Source: Enoplosus armatus (lineage: Eukaryota > Chordata > Actinopteri > Centrarchiformes > Enoplosidae). Taken from it: a stretch of DNA of 64,000 nt. The translations under genes and the position numbers were made by a program. Positions 25,584 to 38,611 of the stretch are shown here, piece after piece. Position 1 is the stretch's first letter; each line of letters begins with the position of its first letter. The DNA lies in assembly GCF_043641665.1 (NCBI RefSeq), contig NC_092181.1:6084421-6148420 (forward strand), given 5' to 3'. The notes below the pieces were generated by a model, which saw nothing but the letters and a program-made list of their open reading frames with translations, did not search any database and was not told the origin of the DNA.

Positions 25584-25745
25584 AGCACTGGTTCCCAACC
25601 TGGGGATCGGGACCCCCACAAAGGGTCTCAAGATAAATCTTATGGGTCACTGGATGATTAAGAGGATTCTGCTACACCAAATTATATTCAGTGTTTTTAG
25701 ACTTTTCCTATAATCTTTGCTTTGTGAACTGTTACTAGATAATTT
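25584..25745. mobile_element. hAT-like nonautonomous element fragment
   Basis: Begins CACTGGTTCCCAACCTGGGG and continues GACCCCCACAAAGGGTCTCA, the commonest form of this element end. It lies about 0.5 kb upstream of the inferred frmpd1 promoter. Confidence 0.65.
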
Positions 25746-28700
25746 TACTTTTAATGAAAATGGAAGCTGCCCTGGGGCCCCACACATCCCAGGGCCCCAA
25801 AGCCCTCAGTTCGCTGTGTGTAAGTATTATTTTTGTTTGTATTTGTTCACATGGTGAAATAAAGTTGTGTTTCATCAAATTACCACGAACTGACATACAG
25901 AAAACCTGTGGCAGGAAGTATTCCAGTATGAGAGAGCAGTATGAGACTTGGTTTCTTGGTCTCTATGCAAAAAAGGCAGCTGACATCCATAGTGTGCTGT
26001 GTGCACTGTACTCGATGGGAACTTGGAGACAACAGGGGCCCAACAGCAAATTTATGCCGCAGGCCCCCCAAACATATTAATCCAGCTATTATCATAGTCA
26101 ACTGATACTAAATTTAAAGTAGTAAACAGCATTATTTGTCCAAACTTATGTCCACTAACATGTGCAAAGTAAAGCAAAGTTGTACAGTACAAATTAGAGG
26201 TGGGTCATGTAAGCAATATTGGTGTTATGAATTTTCCTGATTTTTCAAGTATGTATGTGTATTACTTATTATATTGATAACATAATACAGTGTAAAAGTA
26301 TATATACCACGATAGAGGATTTTATCCGTACTGTCTGCCCCCCGCCTGTACAAGTGATAATTAGATGAGAATCTGTGTTTGTAAATGTCAAGATTGGTTA
26401 TGCGTCAACATGTTTTGAGGAGTTTGTCATTATTTATGTTTGCTGTCTGATAACGGCAGACTGCCTTTTATGGTCCAGCTTGAAGTTAATAGCTTAGTTT
26501 GCACATCTGGCCACAAGATGTCAGTGTTGTACAACTGTACTACTGCTCCCTCTCTCTCTTTTTGTCTCTCTCTCTCTCCCTCTCTGTCTAACTTTCATCC
26601 ACACACACTATGCTGCCTTCATTAATAATATCATAACCACACAGTCCCCTTCCAGTCACTACTCAAGCCCCCTTTATCCTCTCCAGGAAGCCCACACTGC
26701 CATGCACGTCTACTCTAATTTAACAGAGATTAGGAGAGGAAGCCCTTTTGTTGCTCTTGTTTCGACCCCCCTGCTTTGTGGTCGGTTTGATCTCTGTCCT
26801 TGGCTGTCAGCTGGTGGACAGAACTATTTTGGATGGGAGCACGGGGATTTTTTGGCCTGTTGATTGTACTGAGTCATAAGAATTGGCTCTACTGTTCAAC
26901 TAAAGGAGGGAGACTCCAGTGGGAGTAAAGGCATATTCTAGTATTAAGTGAGGGGAAATATAGCATTTTATCCGCATGGATTGATGGAAAAAAGAGGTAA
27001 TAAAAACAAAACAAATTCAACACTAATCTTACAACATATAAAGACAGAATTCGACCACAAGAGAAGGTGAGTGAAGACCTGTTTGTGCTGCAGTACATAC
27101 AGAAGAAAATACAGAAGCAAGTGTCAAAGGTCATTATGTTCCTCATGTCCCCGGCTTTATGAAAACATGTTGTTTTCCTTCCTCGTATTTTCATTTTGTG
27201 CGACTTTAATTGAGCACACCATCAAGACTGTGAACAAGAAATACACGTCTCCTTTTGACCACGTGTTCCAAAGTTTCAAAGGAAAGTCCAACAAACTATT
27301 GTATTGACTACAGAACTGAGCATATACACATTCTCATTGCTTCCTTTCCCTTTTCCTCTCTATATGGAGATGAAACGATCTTTCATGTTGTTTCCTCTTG
27401 TTGCATTATTTATTGCCGTGTGGCGCTTTATTAGCCGGTTTCATCTCAGATTTCGCAGGCTGTTTTTGGGGAAGCCTTTGAAATGTGTTTCTGACTCCAA
27501 ACAATCCTTTTCCCGCTTTCTCTCACTTGCTCCAGTCGCCTCCTCTCTCATGATAAAAAAAACCCCCTAGATTTTCAAAGCGAATTGAGCTACCCTCTGA
27601 AGCCAAAATCCATTCAATACTGTCCTAAGGAAGGGAGATGTTGTTCTTGTTTCGTGGCTGACATGAAAGGAGAACAGAGGACCTTCTTTGTCATTACCCT
27701 TATTAGCATCATTAGCGCAGTATGGATGAACTTCAAATGATTGGCTTGGAGTTATTTGTGTTACCATAGAAGCAACATGAGCACTATTTTATGTTCTGTG
27801 CTGGAGACTGTTGCACTGGGAATGAGGTGGGTGCGTTTTGAAGGAAGCTGATATGTTTCAGATATAACCACTAGATGGTGGAGCTACTCCTGATTCAAAA
27901 TGAGACCGACTGGAAGTGGAGAGGAGAATTGGTATTACTGGAAGATATTAGAGATGTTGAAATATTTTAAACCACATAATCTCAATTTCAAAACAGGTCT
28001 GTTCCATTCCAGTATTAACAAACATTACCAAGTTATACACACCCTCTGAAATCTTTTAATACATCTATCTACATATTACATATTTACCTGTCACGTATCC
28101 AGTAAAACCTCAGGTATAACAAAGAAGGAGGACAAAGCCAGAAGCATCCAATTTAGCAGTAGAGTAAAACATTACTTTAACAAGCCTGCTATAACAGGGT
28201 GGGTTCCTGTTACAAATCTGAAATGAATTGGCACAGCTAAACACTGGTCGTTTGATTGGTACGTCTCAATTGGCCGCCACAGACCGTTTGATAATGTTGT
28301 CATGGATAACATCGGGTTGGTACAGCACAAGATGATAATGTTAGAGGTCTGCATGTGGCATGAAGGGGCCAAGAATGTGCATGTTTTCATTCCAACGTAA
28401 CTTACAGTGGGAGGTTTCACTGATTAACATGGCTTCAACCAGACAAGAATAAAAAAAATCTGTAGTTTCTGCCCATGTGTCCATCTTCTCTGATTTAGTT
28501 CAACAGTCCAAACATGTTTGTGTGTGCCTTGTCCATCTTGAATTGTGCAAAAAGGGCATGACCTAGAAAGGTACTACCCTACATGCTCATAGTGCCCACT
28601 GGTGGTAAGTGCTCTACATAATTCTTTATAAACCAGATGTAGATGTTATTGAAACCAAATGTAACTGTCAGTGGTGTGTCTAATGAATAAATAGGTTTGA

Positions 28701-30446
28701 CAATTTCCCTCATCAGGGAATGAATATATGCAGAGAAACGTCTTACAGTACATTATAATGTGGATAGAAAAATCTTCTTTGGCCGGTTAAGCGCTTAAAG
28801 CACCAGCATGACTCTGGAATCAAAGCGGCCATCACATCAGGTAAGAGATGAGGGTAAAAGAAGAAAAAGGCGAGCAGATTTTGAATAGCATGCAAGCAGT
28901 TGGTGGTGGAGGTTGAAACCTATGTAAACTTAATGGTTCAGGGTTTTATTTTTTTCCTACTTCTTCTTCTCATCGGGGGTTCCTTGCATCTTTATCAGGA
29001 AGCTCCAACCACTCTGCAGTTGATGGTGGATAAGCCCAGCAGGCCTGATTTGGTTTGAACTCGTCTTTTATTCATTCCATCTCTCCCAGTACCCACACCT
29101 CCACAATGGCCCGGTATCTCCTGGCAGGCCTTAATCTCTCTCCCTAATCGGCTGCAAACGTGAGGCTTTGCCATTCCCCACAGGGCTGCGCATGGGATAT
29201 GGACAAGTTTTCAGAGTGAGTGCGGTGGTACTTGGTGCAACAATGGCAGAAGTGTCGTCACTTTCAGGTTTCGAGAACTCAGTGTGCCACCTTGCCTTTT
29301 TCCAAATCTACTGAGATGAGGAGAGGCAGCACACGCTACTGAGGAGTAGCAGAGGTCGTGCTACATCACGCCTAAATGTCAGCAGACGTAATGAACTCAG
29401 AGTAACCAGCTGATCCCGGCATTCAAGACCACTTGGGTCCAGCATCAAACACAGACAAGCGCTTTGATTCTCTGAGGGAGTCTTCCTTAAGGTTCCCATT
29501 GCGAACCCAAGGCATAATAAACACACATAAACAGCTCTGTCTTTCATGTCAGCCTTATAAAAGAGGAATAAATAAGTACAATCCACTTCCAGTGAGGGCC
29601 TTTGTGGAGAGGATGCAGCTGGAGATGGCACTGGGCCCTGGTATTGTTTGCCAGCAGCTCCCTAATCGGACCATGGTGCCTTGCTGGCGTCTCCTGGAGA
29701 AGCGGGCAGGACACGTCACCCACATGAAAGAGACAGTTTTGAGTCTGAAAGTGCTGCGATGGTCACTGTGGGTCACAGTTCTTTCCACATTGGGTGAATG
29801 GTTCTTCATTTCTTGGTAGTTATTGTTCATGTCAGCAATTAATCTCCTCATGGGACTAAAAGCAATCAAATTGCCTTTGACAATTTCTTCAGAGTAACAA
29901 CAAACAAAACTCATTGTTAAGTGAGGATGGAAGTTGTGCCTGGCTCCAAGGTTTATTTTGGATTAACCCCTGTTGAAAATGTACTTCTCTGTCTTCCATA
30001 ACCTCTTGCATGGGACTTAAAATTAAAAGATTTCTGGGCCTGAATATTGAACAATATGGTATTTTTCTCTCTCCCTTTCTCTGCTCTGAGTTGGTGTTTT
30101 CTTGCTAATTCTGTCTCTCCCTTAGATGTGGTTCAAGCTATTTACAAATCCAACTTTGGAATGAGTGTCCAACTCCCTTTCGTCTGGGATTAGATAGAAA
30201 GAGAGGGATGAGGGATAGGGAGGGAGCGAGAGACGGATCATAGCACATACAGTGCTGCCGAGGACAAACTTGAAAGGATTAGGGGAAAAATACAAAATGT
30301 CTAGCAAGTAATAAAAGTGCACGTTATTTGTTGTCAGCTACAAAGTGAGATCAGTGGGGCTTCAAAGGACATCTGATTAGTGCTGTGAATTCACCAGATA
30401 TACTGTCAGGGAAAAAAGTGGCCAGAGAGCTGTATGGAATATTTAC
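25746..30446. other. Noncoding stretch upstream of frmpd1
   Basis: No coding exon recognised. Short open frames have no family features. The stretch 29060-29240 and 29580-29720 is GC-moderate, high-complexity sequence that could be regulatory. Confidence 0.4.
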
Positions 30447-30543
30447 CGATACACAGAGCATGGCTTGGGCTCCCAGCCAGCTGGCAGCAGATACTGAGAA
30501 GTAGACGGAGAAAGTGTAGAGGAGGCCAACAATGATGACACAA
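30447..30543 (-). CDS. Orphan exon-like segment, possible transmembrane segment of an unidentified protein
   Basis: 97 nt on the minus strand, flanked by a strong acceptor (CTCTCCCTTTCTTTTAG with a TTAAC-like branch site upstream) and a good donor (GTATCG|GTAAAT). Entering in phase 2, the frame reads CVIIVGLLYTFSVYFSVSAA followed by SWLGAQAMLCVS, a hydrophobic stretch that could span a membrane. The other two frames are also open, so the frame is not certain. I do not recognise the protein and found no neighbouring exon that clearly joins it. It lies about 5 kb upstream of the inferred frmpd1 promoter on the same strand. Confidence 0.4.
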
Positions 30544-32934
30544 CTAAAAGAAAGGGAGAGGTATGTTTAATGTTAAAGCATATGAATGCTCTTAGGGAAA
30601 TAAGGTGCTCAGCAGTGCAGGGGAATGACAGATGACTGTTTGGTCAAATGCTAAATCCATCACCAAATATTTGTCAGCATCAATATGTAATATGTTTTGA
30701 GTGAAAAAACATCGCTCTCCTCCAGAGAGGAAGTCATGCTTGTTAGCAGTTCAGTGTCTTAATCAAGAACCCTTTAGGCCAGACTATGCTTGTCTTGGCA
30801 AAAGTGTTTATGTATTCTCAATGGCTACCCTTGAATGAATCGTACAAATCGGATAATAGCCCACACTCTCCTGGAAGGCATTAGTGTTACACTTAGTTGT
30901 ACAAGCAAAAAAGTGACGGAGGTAATTGTGAGAAACACAACAAAAGACAGCTTGAACGAGAAGTTAAAATCCTGCAAACTGGTTGTCGGATTGAACGCTT
31001 CGCAAAGTTACAAAACTTTTTGGCCACTTTTTGGGTGGGGGCTTAAAACACTGTTGGACGATCTGACAAGCAGTGTTTGAAGCATACCAATGCCTTTTAC
31101 TCTCACACCAAAATGCGTAAGCACAACATTGCCCAGTGCATCGGAGAATGGGGCTGCCAAAGAAAACTTCGATTGAGTCACAGTGGCGTGTGCTGCCCTG
31201 ATTTTCCGTCAGAATTTGCAGCCAAAGTTCAACTAAATTGAACTATGACCCCAAATATGCTGACCCCCATAGGCACATCCAATGGTATTCCAGCACTGAC
31301 AGCAGGCACCGATTTTACTGTAGAGGTGCTGGTATAATCCAAGTTTTGTAACTTTATCCTCCTATACCACCAGGACTTGGGTAAAAACCTCAAGCAAGGC
31401 TTTTGGGATACCTGGCAAGAAAATAACATTATTGTTTCCATTCCAGTGTCGTCTGTAGCGTCCTAGTTAGCTTTGTAGGAAATTCTCTACGTAATGTTAT
31501 TCATCCTATCCTCCACCACTTGCAAACTACGTGCACCTGGCGAGAAAGATGGGGGTTAGGGTGGGGTTGTTAACCCTGCACCCTCCTACCAGTCTACAAG
31601 GTGTGAAGCTGTATGTTAGCAAAGTCGGATAAGTGAGTGGCGTTAGCAGACTGATGATGTGGCTGCTGGCAGCAGGGCTCCAGTTGGACACAAAGCAGTC
31701 TATTTGTGCAGCATGGCAACACATGCTGGCCTTATGTTTAGGGGACGGTCTGTCTTCAATGCACATTGTTAGACCCTTTTTCTCTCACTCACTGAAGAAT
31801 GAGAGAGACAGACAAAGAGAGAGAAACCTTCATTTTCCTTTCCATCTGGTCAAGATCTAGCTGGCGTGCAGATGGATACAGTAAACCAGAGTCATGGCTG
31901 TGAGAAAAAGCAGCTTCGTTACCATCAAACAGCTTGAGCTGGAGAAGCATATGAGCACCTTGAGCACCTGATTACCTGGTTGTCACCTGAAGTCTTTCCA
32001 TAGGACTTTGAACAATCTGCCACCGACACTAAACATTTGCCATGCAGCACAGTATCACAAATGCAACATGGGTGGCCTTCGTAAGAACTCAACCGAGAGC
32101 AGCATGCCTATTTATTTTCCATGGAAAACTTTGTGGGCGTTCAGCAATACTTCAAAATGTGTATAAGATTATGTTACATCAGATTATTTGGTTCAAAGAG
32201 TTAATTTGTTCATTTATATCTGATTTATTAACCATCTGAGTAACAGCAAACAAATGTGTTTAACTGCTGTTGTGTTGAAACGAGTGCCACACAGCGCCAT
32301 GTGAATACATTAGTCATCAGCAGGAAGCTGATACTAATAGCTCCCAAGTTGTGGTTTGGAAGGACACATGTCGTGACAATTAACCAGGGGCTGGAGGAAG
32401 CGGGTTACTGGCAACACAATGCCCCAGACTGGCCTGATATATGCTTGTCTGATAAACACTTTGGTCGGAGGAAAACCAAGTGTCAGCCGGATGTGCTTTT
32501 GAAGTCTGTTTGTATTGTTTTTTTCAGATAAAAGAGACAGGTGCCTTTGTTGTCGGAGGTTGGAGGAATGTGAGAAAAGAAGCTGCCATTTTGTCATTAT
32601 ATCCTCTTTCATATTGGTTCCCATTGAAAAAGGCACGTACTGTATTTACAGGAAGGCAAAGCTCCATTACCTGCTAGTTTAATGTTACCTTGAGGTAGTG
32701 GAGGTTAAAAAGACTGCTGGCCTTTGATGAAATAGAGCAACACTTAAGCCCCAGAAACCAAAAGTCTTTGATCACTTAACCCGATCTTCTTATATTTAAT
32801 AGCAAGACCCAAGGAACAAGCATGGGAACAGGCTGCACCTCCTTTGATGATCTGAACCGGGTTCACATGCGCACCTCCAGTAGAGGAAACATCGCAATGT
32901 AATAGTCTAAATCACGCGCATCCAAGACAGGACA
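30544..32934. other. Noncoding stretch, nothing recognised
   Basis: No exon, RNA gene or named repeat recognised; the open frame at 30835-31080 has no recognisable domain. Confidence 0.4.
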
Positions 32935-33085
32935 GTGAGCTTTTTAAGCTTATTTCAGATCATTGTTTTGGTTTTATGGCCCGCAGCTTTACTGTTTTGA
33001 TTCACTCTCGTCACTGTCGCTTACAGTGCTGCTTTCAGTGGAAAAGCTCCACTGCAAGACAAAGACAACGTTCGCGACAAAGTTA
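32935..33085 (+). repeat. Dispersed repeat family R1, copy A (partial)
   Basis: Shares CATTGTTTTGGTTTTAT, GCAGCTTTACTGTTTTGATT and CACTCTCGTCACTGTC with the copies at 34.3, 38.1 and 44.6 kb. Strand is given relative to those plus-oriented copies. Confidence 0.6.
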
Positions 33086-34324
33086 GCTAGCATTTTGAAA
33101 TGTACAAATGAATTATTGTTTAGGTCAAACAGAATGAATCTAACTGAAATGAAAGAAAATAGCCTTTATCAGGACTTTCTTTCACACATTAACTGCTGTC
33201 CACATACAAACGTTTGTCTCCAAAAGCAAACCTGCAAAGGCAGTGAGAGTCTGTAGTTAATTTGATCCAAGACAGCAGTTTGTTGTTCTCGCTGAGAACA
33301 TCCAAGTGTTTTGATTTCACAATGAAATGCTGTGGAGGTGCTCAGTGAAACACGCCGTCACATTCGTACAACAGTATTTTATTTCTATCATTAAATCATT
33401 TCTGTGAGTAATGGCTCAAAAGTGGACTGTCTCCTCAGATGTGTGCCAAAATTGCCAGATGGCCAGTCTGGATCTGGCTGCCGCTCTGCATTTTTTCTCC
33501 TAATATATGTTACATCTGATTCACTGACACTGACCTACATGGCAGTGGGAGAAATCCAGGATAGACAAACCTTTTTTTCTTTATCCAAAACAGAGAGAAA
33601 AACAATCTGTGGCCAAGTTTAATGATGATGACAGTTTGTCTTTTATTTGAGCAGAAAAAAACAACCCGCTGTTTAAAGTGGCCTTTGATGTAACTCTTTC
33701 TGACTTGTACCATTAAATTTTACACTGAGTACAACTTGGCATAAAACTCCTTTCTTTTTCTCTCTTTTTCCTGTTAGTGCTGTGCTGTGTTCAGTTTGAT
33801 AAACTTCCATCAAAGGGCATATGCTGATCCATCAGACATCTTATATAATCTACGCTTCTTGTCATTACTGTAATTTACTTCTACTGGAGAGATCAGCTCC
33901 TACTTGCGGCCTTTATTATTCCATTGGAGTTAAATGGACTCCTAAGTGTCATGGATGGCTGTTTGGGTTGTACTAAAGATGAAAAGGCTTGCCTTGAGCA
34001 AAGAGAGGCAGACAGAGTCAGAGAGGGAGGCTGATCTTTGTATGAAACAGGCTTTGCCTTCTCACAGTTTTTGTTTCTTCTTCTTTTACCACAGAGCTGA
34101 CTTCTAACGGCCACAGTTGCACAACCAGCATTTTATTTTCATCTCATTCTACACACTTCGTGTCATACATGTACTGAAGCTTGAAACCACGTATCAGTAC
34201 TCAGCCTCTCTTATAAGACATATTCTTACTGCAAGTGTTGTTTTTAAAGCTCACTCACACTTTTCATTCAGACTATCTTCACCTTCAACCTTCAATATTT
34301 AGCAAGAAAGTTAATCATGAATAT

Positions 34325-34600
34325 AAGTCACAGTTGCAGTTTGTTCCAATAGACATTTATATTAACAATGGCTCAAATGATTACATGTAATGTGAAAGGG
34401 TTTTTCTCGTAGTGAAAGACCCACAGAGAATTATCACCTGACTCCATGGTTTCCCTCAGCTCTATGGAACTTTTCTGCGTCTTTCAGCACGTTGTTTTGG
34501 TTTTCCAGCCTGCAACTTTACTGTTTATCCTGTTCAGTGTCACAGCGTTTTTAGCCTCATACAGGCAGCTGTTTTTAAGCAAAAGCTTTGATAAACCAAC
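34325..34600 (+). repeat. Dispersed repeat family R1, copy B
   Basis: Shares ACAATGGCTCAAATGATTAC, CACAGAGAATTATCACC, CACGTTGTTTTGGTTTTCC and CAGGCAGCTGTTTTTAAG with the other copies. It lies between unremarkable noncoding stretches (33086-34324 and 34601-35899). Confidence 0.7.
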
Positions 34601-35899
34601 ATATTTGGGGTTTTTTTGTCTTGATTTTGACAGCAACAGTTTCAACAAGGTATAAGAAATCAGAAATTGTAAACTCTTTATGACTCTGTATTTTAAGGCA
34701 AGTCACAGCACAGTGTGGCGTGGTTTTGCAAATAGTCTCCATGCTGAACTGGGCACTCTTACAAAGTGCCATTGTGGGATCTTTAAAGAGTTGCCCGACA
34801 TTAAAGCGGAGGTAGTGGTGGCAGGTGGTGTGCTGGAGGAAGAGGATCTCCCTGTGGTCTCATTCAGGCCTGAGAGAGAGGACTGGGACAGGTGGTCAAC
34901 CCCTTTAATGTTCCTGGGCTTTTCATCTGTGCATGTGGCTCTAAAACAGGGCACACTGTACACTGACCAAGAACTCTTTACTGGCAGCCCTGTGATATAG
35001 TTTCTGCTGCTGTTGCTGGCCGTTTCATGTGGTTCCACCCCGCTTACGTCTGCAGCATGGCTACTTAATCCACCAGTGACATGTGTATTGCTTTCGGTGT
35101 TCTTGACACGAAACGTTCAAGCTTTGAGATATTCTTTGTCACCTGTCCACAACAACTGGCAGCTGACTTCTAACAATTGATGTTTCTGTTTGGTTATTCT
35201 TGGACAGGCCAAATGTTATTAGGAAAGACGAAAGAAATGTTCACGTAATCCCAGATATCAGAAACTATTCCAACAAGAACACAAAACATAAATGCAGATA
35301 GTTAAGATGCTTCCTCAGTAGCCACAGTTTGGACATGTTTGGATTTTTGATTTATGATACACTTCCGTGCTACTTGAGTGTGACCACAGCCAGTCAGAGT
35401 TGGGAGCCATTAGGTCAATATGTAAAAAGAGCCATTGGCTCACAAATGTGAGTTGTCCTGTGTTGTGGAAACAAGCAGGTGCATTATGGGAGCCCTAAAA
35501 CACAACAGTATCACTTTGCATAGGGGCTGCCCCTTGTTACTGTTTCTGCTTGATGGATTGCATCATTATCCTAACATTGTTTTTCTGTGTGTGCTAACAG
35601 GAGGAACTGTCAATATGACCGTTTCGGGTTTCATGTTCCCAGGTCCAGAGAGCCACAAAGAGAAAGAAAAATTTTGTTTTTGTCAGGGGTTGTTGAGGCT
35701 CATTTGTAATGGGCCTCCTGGTTTGTTTGATGTTCGCAGGGTCTGGCCAACATCATCACGTACAAGTAGTGATGAATTTGACAGTAGTGGCAGGTTCCCA
35801 ACAGCTAATGGATCATTTCTGTTCAAATGCTTAAGGTTACACATGAAGTTTCACCGATGTAATGCACACAGTATATCAGAAATGCTTGAGATAGACCCT

Positions 35900-36175
35900 T
35901 AATGCTGCAACTAACGACAATTTTCATTATTGAGTAAACTGATAATTATTGTCAGAAAAATGTCAGAAAATAATGAAAAATACCCATCACAATCTCCTTG
36001 AGCCCAAGGTGACATCTTGAAGTTGTTTGTTTTGAATGACCAACAGCCCCAAACCCTAAAATACTCAATTCACTATCACATAATCTTCACATTTTAGATG
36101 CTGGAACCTAAGAAAGTTTGGCATTTTTGCTTGAAAATGCTTTAAACAATTAACTATAACAATTAGACCATAATC
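35900..36175. mobile_element. Short nonautonomous DNA transposon (MITE-like) copy 2
   Basis: TGCTGCAACTAACGACAATT, AAAAATACCCATCACAATCT, GAGCCCAAGGTGACATCTTG and CCAACAGCCCCAAACCC place this in the same family as the element at 12684-13019, in the same orientation; its right end is degraded. Confidence 0.75.
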
Positions 36176-36486
36176 CAAATGTTTTTTAATTAACTTTCTG
36201 TCGATGTAAGTACCAGTGCCTGCAAATAAATACTCTCCTGCTCTATTATACCATTAAATGCATGTTAACGTAATGCTGAGTGTTTTGCCACAGTGTCTCT
36301 AGAAGTGTCATACTTTAAATACAAATTGTGCCTTCAAATAACTTGAATTGGCATTTCAAATCACCCTTGTTATTTCAGCTGTAACTAGTAGTGGTTGATT
36401 AAAACATCCATAACACCACCTAAGTGGCATTCAGAAGCACTTCTATCGACCCCAAATTGCACATAATCTTGTGAACCTCAGGCAGA

Positions 36487-36900
36487 TTAAAGGGGCACTC
36501 CACTGATTTAGTATTGTAATTGCATAAAGGAGGGGAAATTGCAAAAGATAGATTCAAAAAAGGATGGACAAAGTTGGTGCAGCAGAGGTTAGAATATCCT
36601 GAATTTTTGTACCAGTACGGGTCAAGCTCCAAAAATACTGGATCCTACCATTCCCATAATGAAATTTAGTAGAATATTTAATTAGAGCCTTCCTGCCTCG
36701 TAAATATCCACGTCTTTTAAACTCAACACCCCCAGTTTGTAACTCGGGCTTTCTTTTATGAATTCGTATTCTCTAAGCTTAAGAATGCAATAACCCTGAT
36801 GACATCACTATGACATCTTCAGGGTTATTTTCTCAAACATGACAAAACTACTGTAGAGCCACAGAAAACAGTGCCCCTGCAAGAGAAAACATTAAAGTAA
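36487..36900. repeat. Teleost repeat beginning AGATTAAAGGGGCACTCC
   Basis: AAAGGGGCACTCCACTGATT at the left and CTACTGTAGAGCCACAGAAA then CAGTGCCCCTGCAAG toward the right, with repeated CTTCAGGGTTATTTTCTCA-type text inside, resemble a repeat common in fish. Boundaries are approximate. Confidence 0.5.
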
Positions 36901-38059
36901 CACAAATTTGCATTTTTCCAGCTAAAATATTTCACTGCAAGACATCAGGTTAGAAGCCTCTGTAACCTCTTAGCTTGGCGACAGGAAGAAAAAACACAGT
37001 TCAAACTCGTGAATCGGTGACCGTAGCACCGATTCCAACTTTCCCCTTGTTTTCCATATCCTTCACACGAGGAAAGTGCTCTGGCTTTTTCATTAGTGCC
37101 TGTTTGTTCATCCTTGGTAATGATCTCATAAGGGGCTTTTTAGTAGAACATGGTGCTCTGTGATTGAATGGTTTTATGTGGAGTCAAAGCACTCAGGTTT
37201 GCACAGCGGGGCGCCACTTCAGATCACTCAGCGCAAATCCCCGTGGAGCTCTGGGGGAAAAAACCATCGATTCCTGCTCAGCCTCCCTCTCCTTTTTCCC
37301 TCTTCTACCCCCAATTTTTTCCCTCTTGCAAAATAATCCACTTTAACCGTCCCACTCCATTTCCCCTCTCCCTTCCCCTGAAACTAGTGATTAAGCGCTT
37401 AACCACTTTATACACAAAGAGAGATGTGTTTGAAATGCAAACAAATAAACACCTGGGATTTCTGAGGTTGTGTATATTGTTTCATGAGTCGTGGCAGTAT
37501 TTAGTTCAAATTGACTTCATCGGTATGTAAATGTAAAGGGTTGTAGGCAGTGATTAATGTGTCTTTCCATGTGCAGCACTATTTTAACAATTCAACAATT
37601 TAATGAAATTCTCCGTAAAGCCTGTTAAAGATTATCAGCAAAAAATAGGATGAATATTTTGGTCAACATTTAGATCTCATGGAAGTGTGTCGTTTCAACC
37701 TGCGGGATAAATTAAGGTGTGATAATGAGTATCATAATATTTGAAAATATTGCTTACAGTAGGTATTCAAATATGGTAATTACATGTATATCACTTCATT
37801 AAATAATTTGCTTCAGTGCCACTCATTACATAAAACATTCTGGAGTCTTAGTGCCACAAAACTTGATTATTTGATAAGTCACACTGTGATGATCAGAAAG
37901 ACTGGATACATACAAGCAACCTGTAAAACTTCCATTCATTGATTTTTTTTTGGCCACTACGGGGCAGTGCGCCGTAGTCATATTATCACCTCATGAGGTT
38001 AATATGGCTAACATGTTGGCAAAACAGTTGGTTAGTTACACATCCAAACATTAGCATTC
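36901..38059. other. Noncoding stretch, nothing recognised
   Basis: Contains a pyrimidine-rich segment (37270-37380). The open frame at 37168-37530 has no recognisable domain. Confidence 0.4.
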
Positions 38060-38475
38060 TGTTGCTGTTTCTGGTCACGTGGTGAAGTCCAATAATCACT
38101 CTCCTCTTAGCTTTGTGTTTTTGGTCTCCGCTGACTCCTGAAGGAAATATCTGGCTCTATAGCGCCGAAATGCTAATGCTAGTTGCTAACTTTGTCAGTC
38201 TGCCCTTTATGGTTCTGGGTTTACCAGAATTTTTCTCCTGAAAACAGCTGCCTGATGACGTTGATGAGAGCAGTGAGAGTGAATCAAAACATTAAAGTTG
38301 CAGGCTGTAAAACCAAAACAACGACGCTGAAGCGCTTCTCAGAGCTAAGGGGTGCTGCGGAGTCGGGCGATAATTCTCTGTGCGTTTGTCATCATGAGTG
38401 ACCCATTTCACATTACACGTTGTCATTTCATCCGTTGTTACTGTAAAAAATATTGATCAGAGCAGCTTTAAAGGC
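38060..38475 (-). repeat. Dispersed repeat family R1, copy C (fullest)
   Basis: Inverted relative to copies A, B, D and E. On the minus strand it reads CACAGAGAATTATCGCCCGA, GTTGTTTTGGTTTTACAGCC, TTTTGATTCACTCTCACTGC, AAAGTTAGCAACTAGCATTA and ATATTTCCTTCAGGAGTCAG. This order is the best guide to the full element, about 400 bp. Confidence 0.75.
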
Positions 38476-38580
38476 ACAGCTCACTTGCTAACGACAGCTA
38501 ATCCCAGGTCTAAAAACTGAGAGGTGGTGTTTTGGAAATAAACCAACGGATCTGTGCATCTGTTGACATGTCTGATTAAC

Positions 38581-38611
38581 CCCCCCCCCCCCACACACAC
38601 ACACACACACA
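38581..38611 (+). repeat. Poly-C and CA repeat
   Basis: A run of C followed directly by a CA repeat. Confidence 0.9.

Noticed and set aside
28785..28841. Possible first coding exon on the plus strand (ATG followed by ten codons and CATCAG|GTAAGA)
   Set aside because: The donor is good, but the start context is weak, there is no promoter-like DNA and no following exon was found.
35435..35902. 155-codon open frame on the plus strand
   Set aside because: No recognisable domain, ordinary noncoding composition, and the length is within what chance gives in 64 kb.
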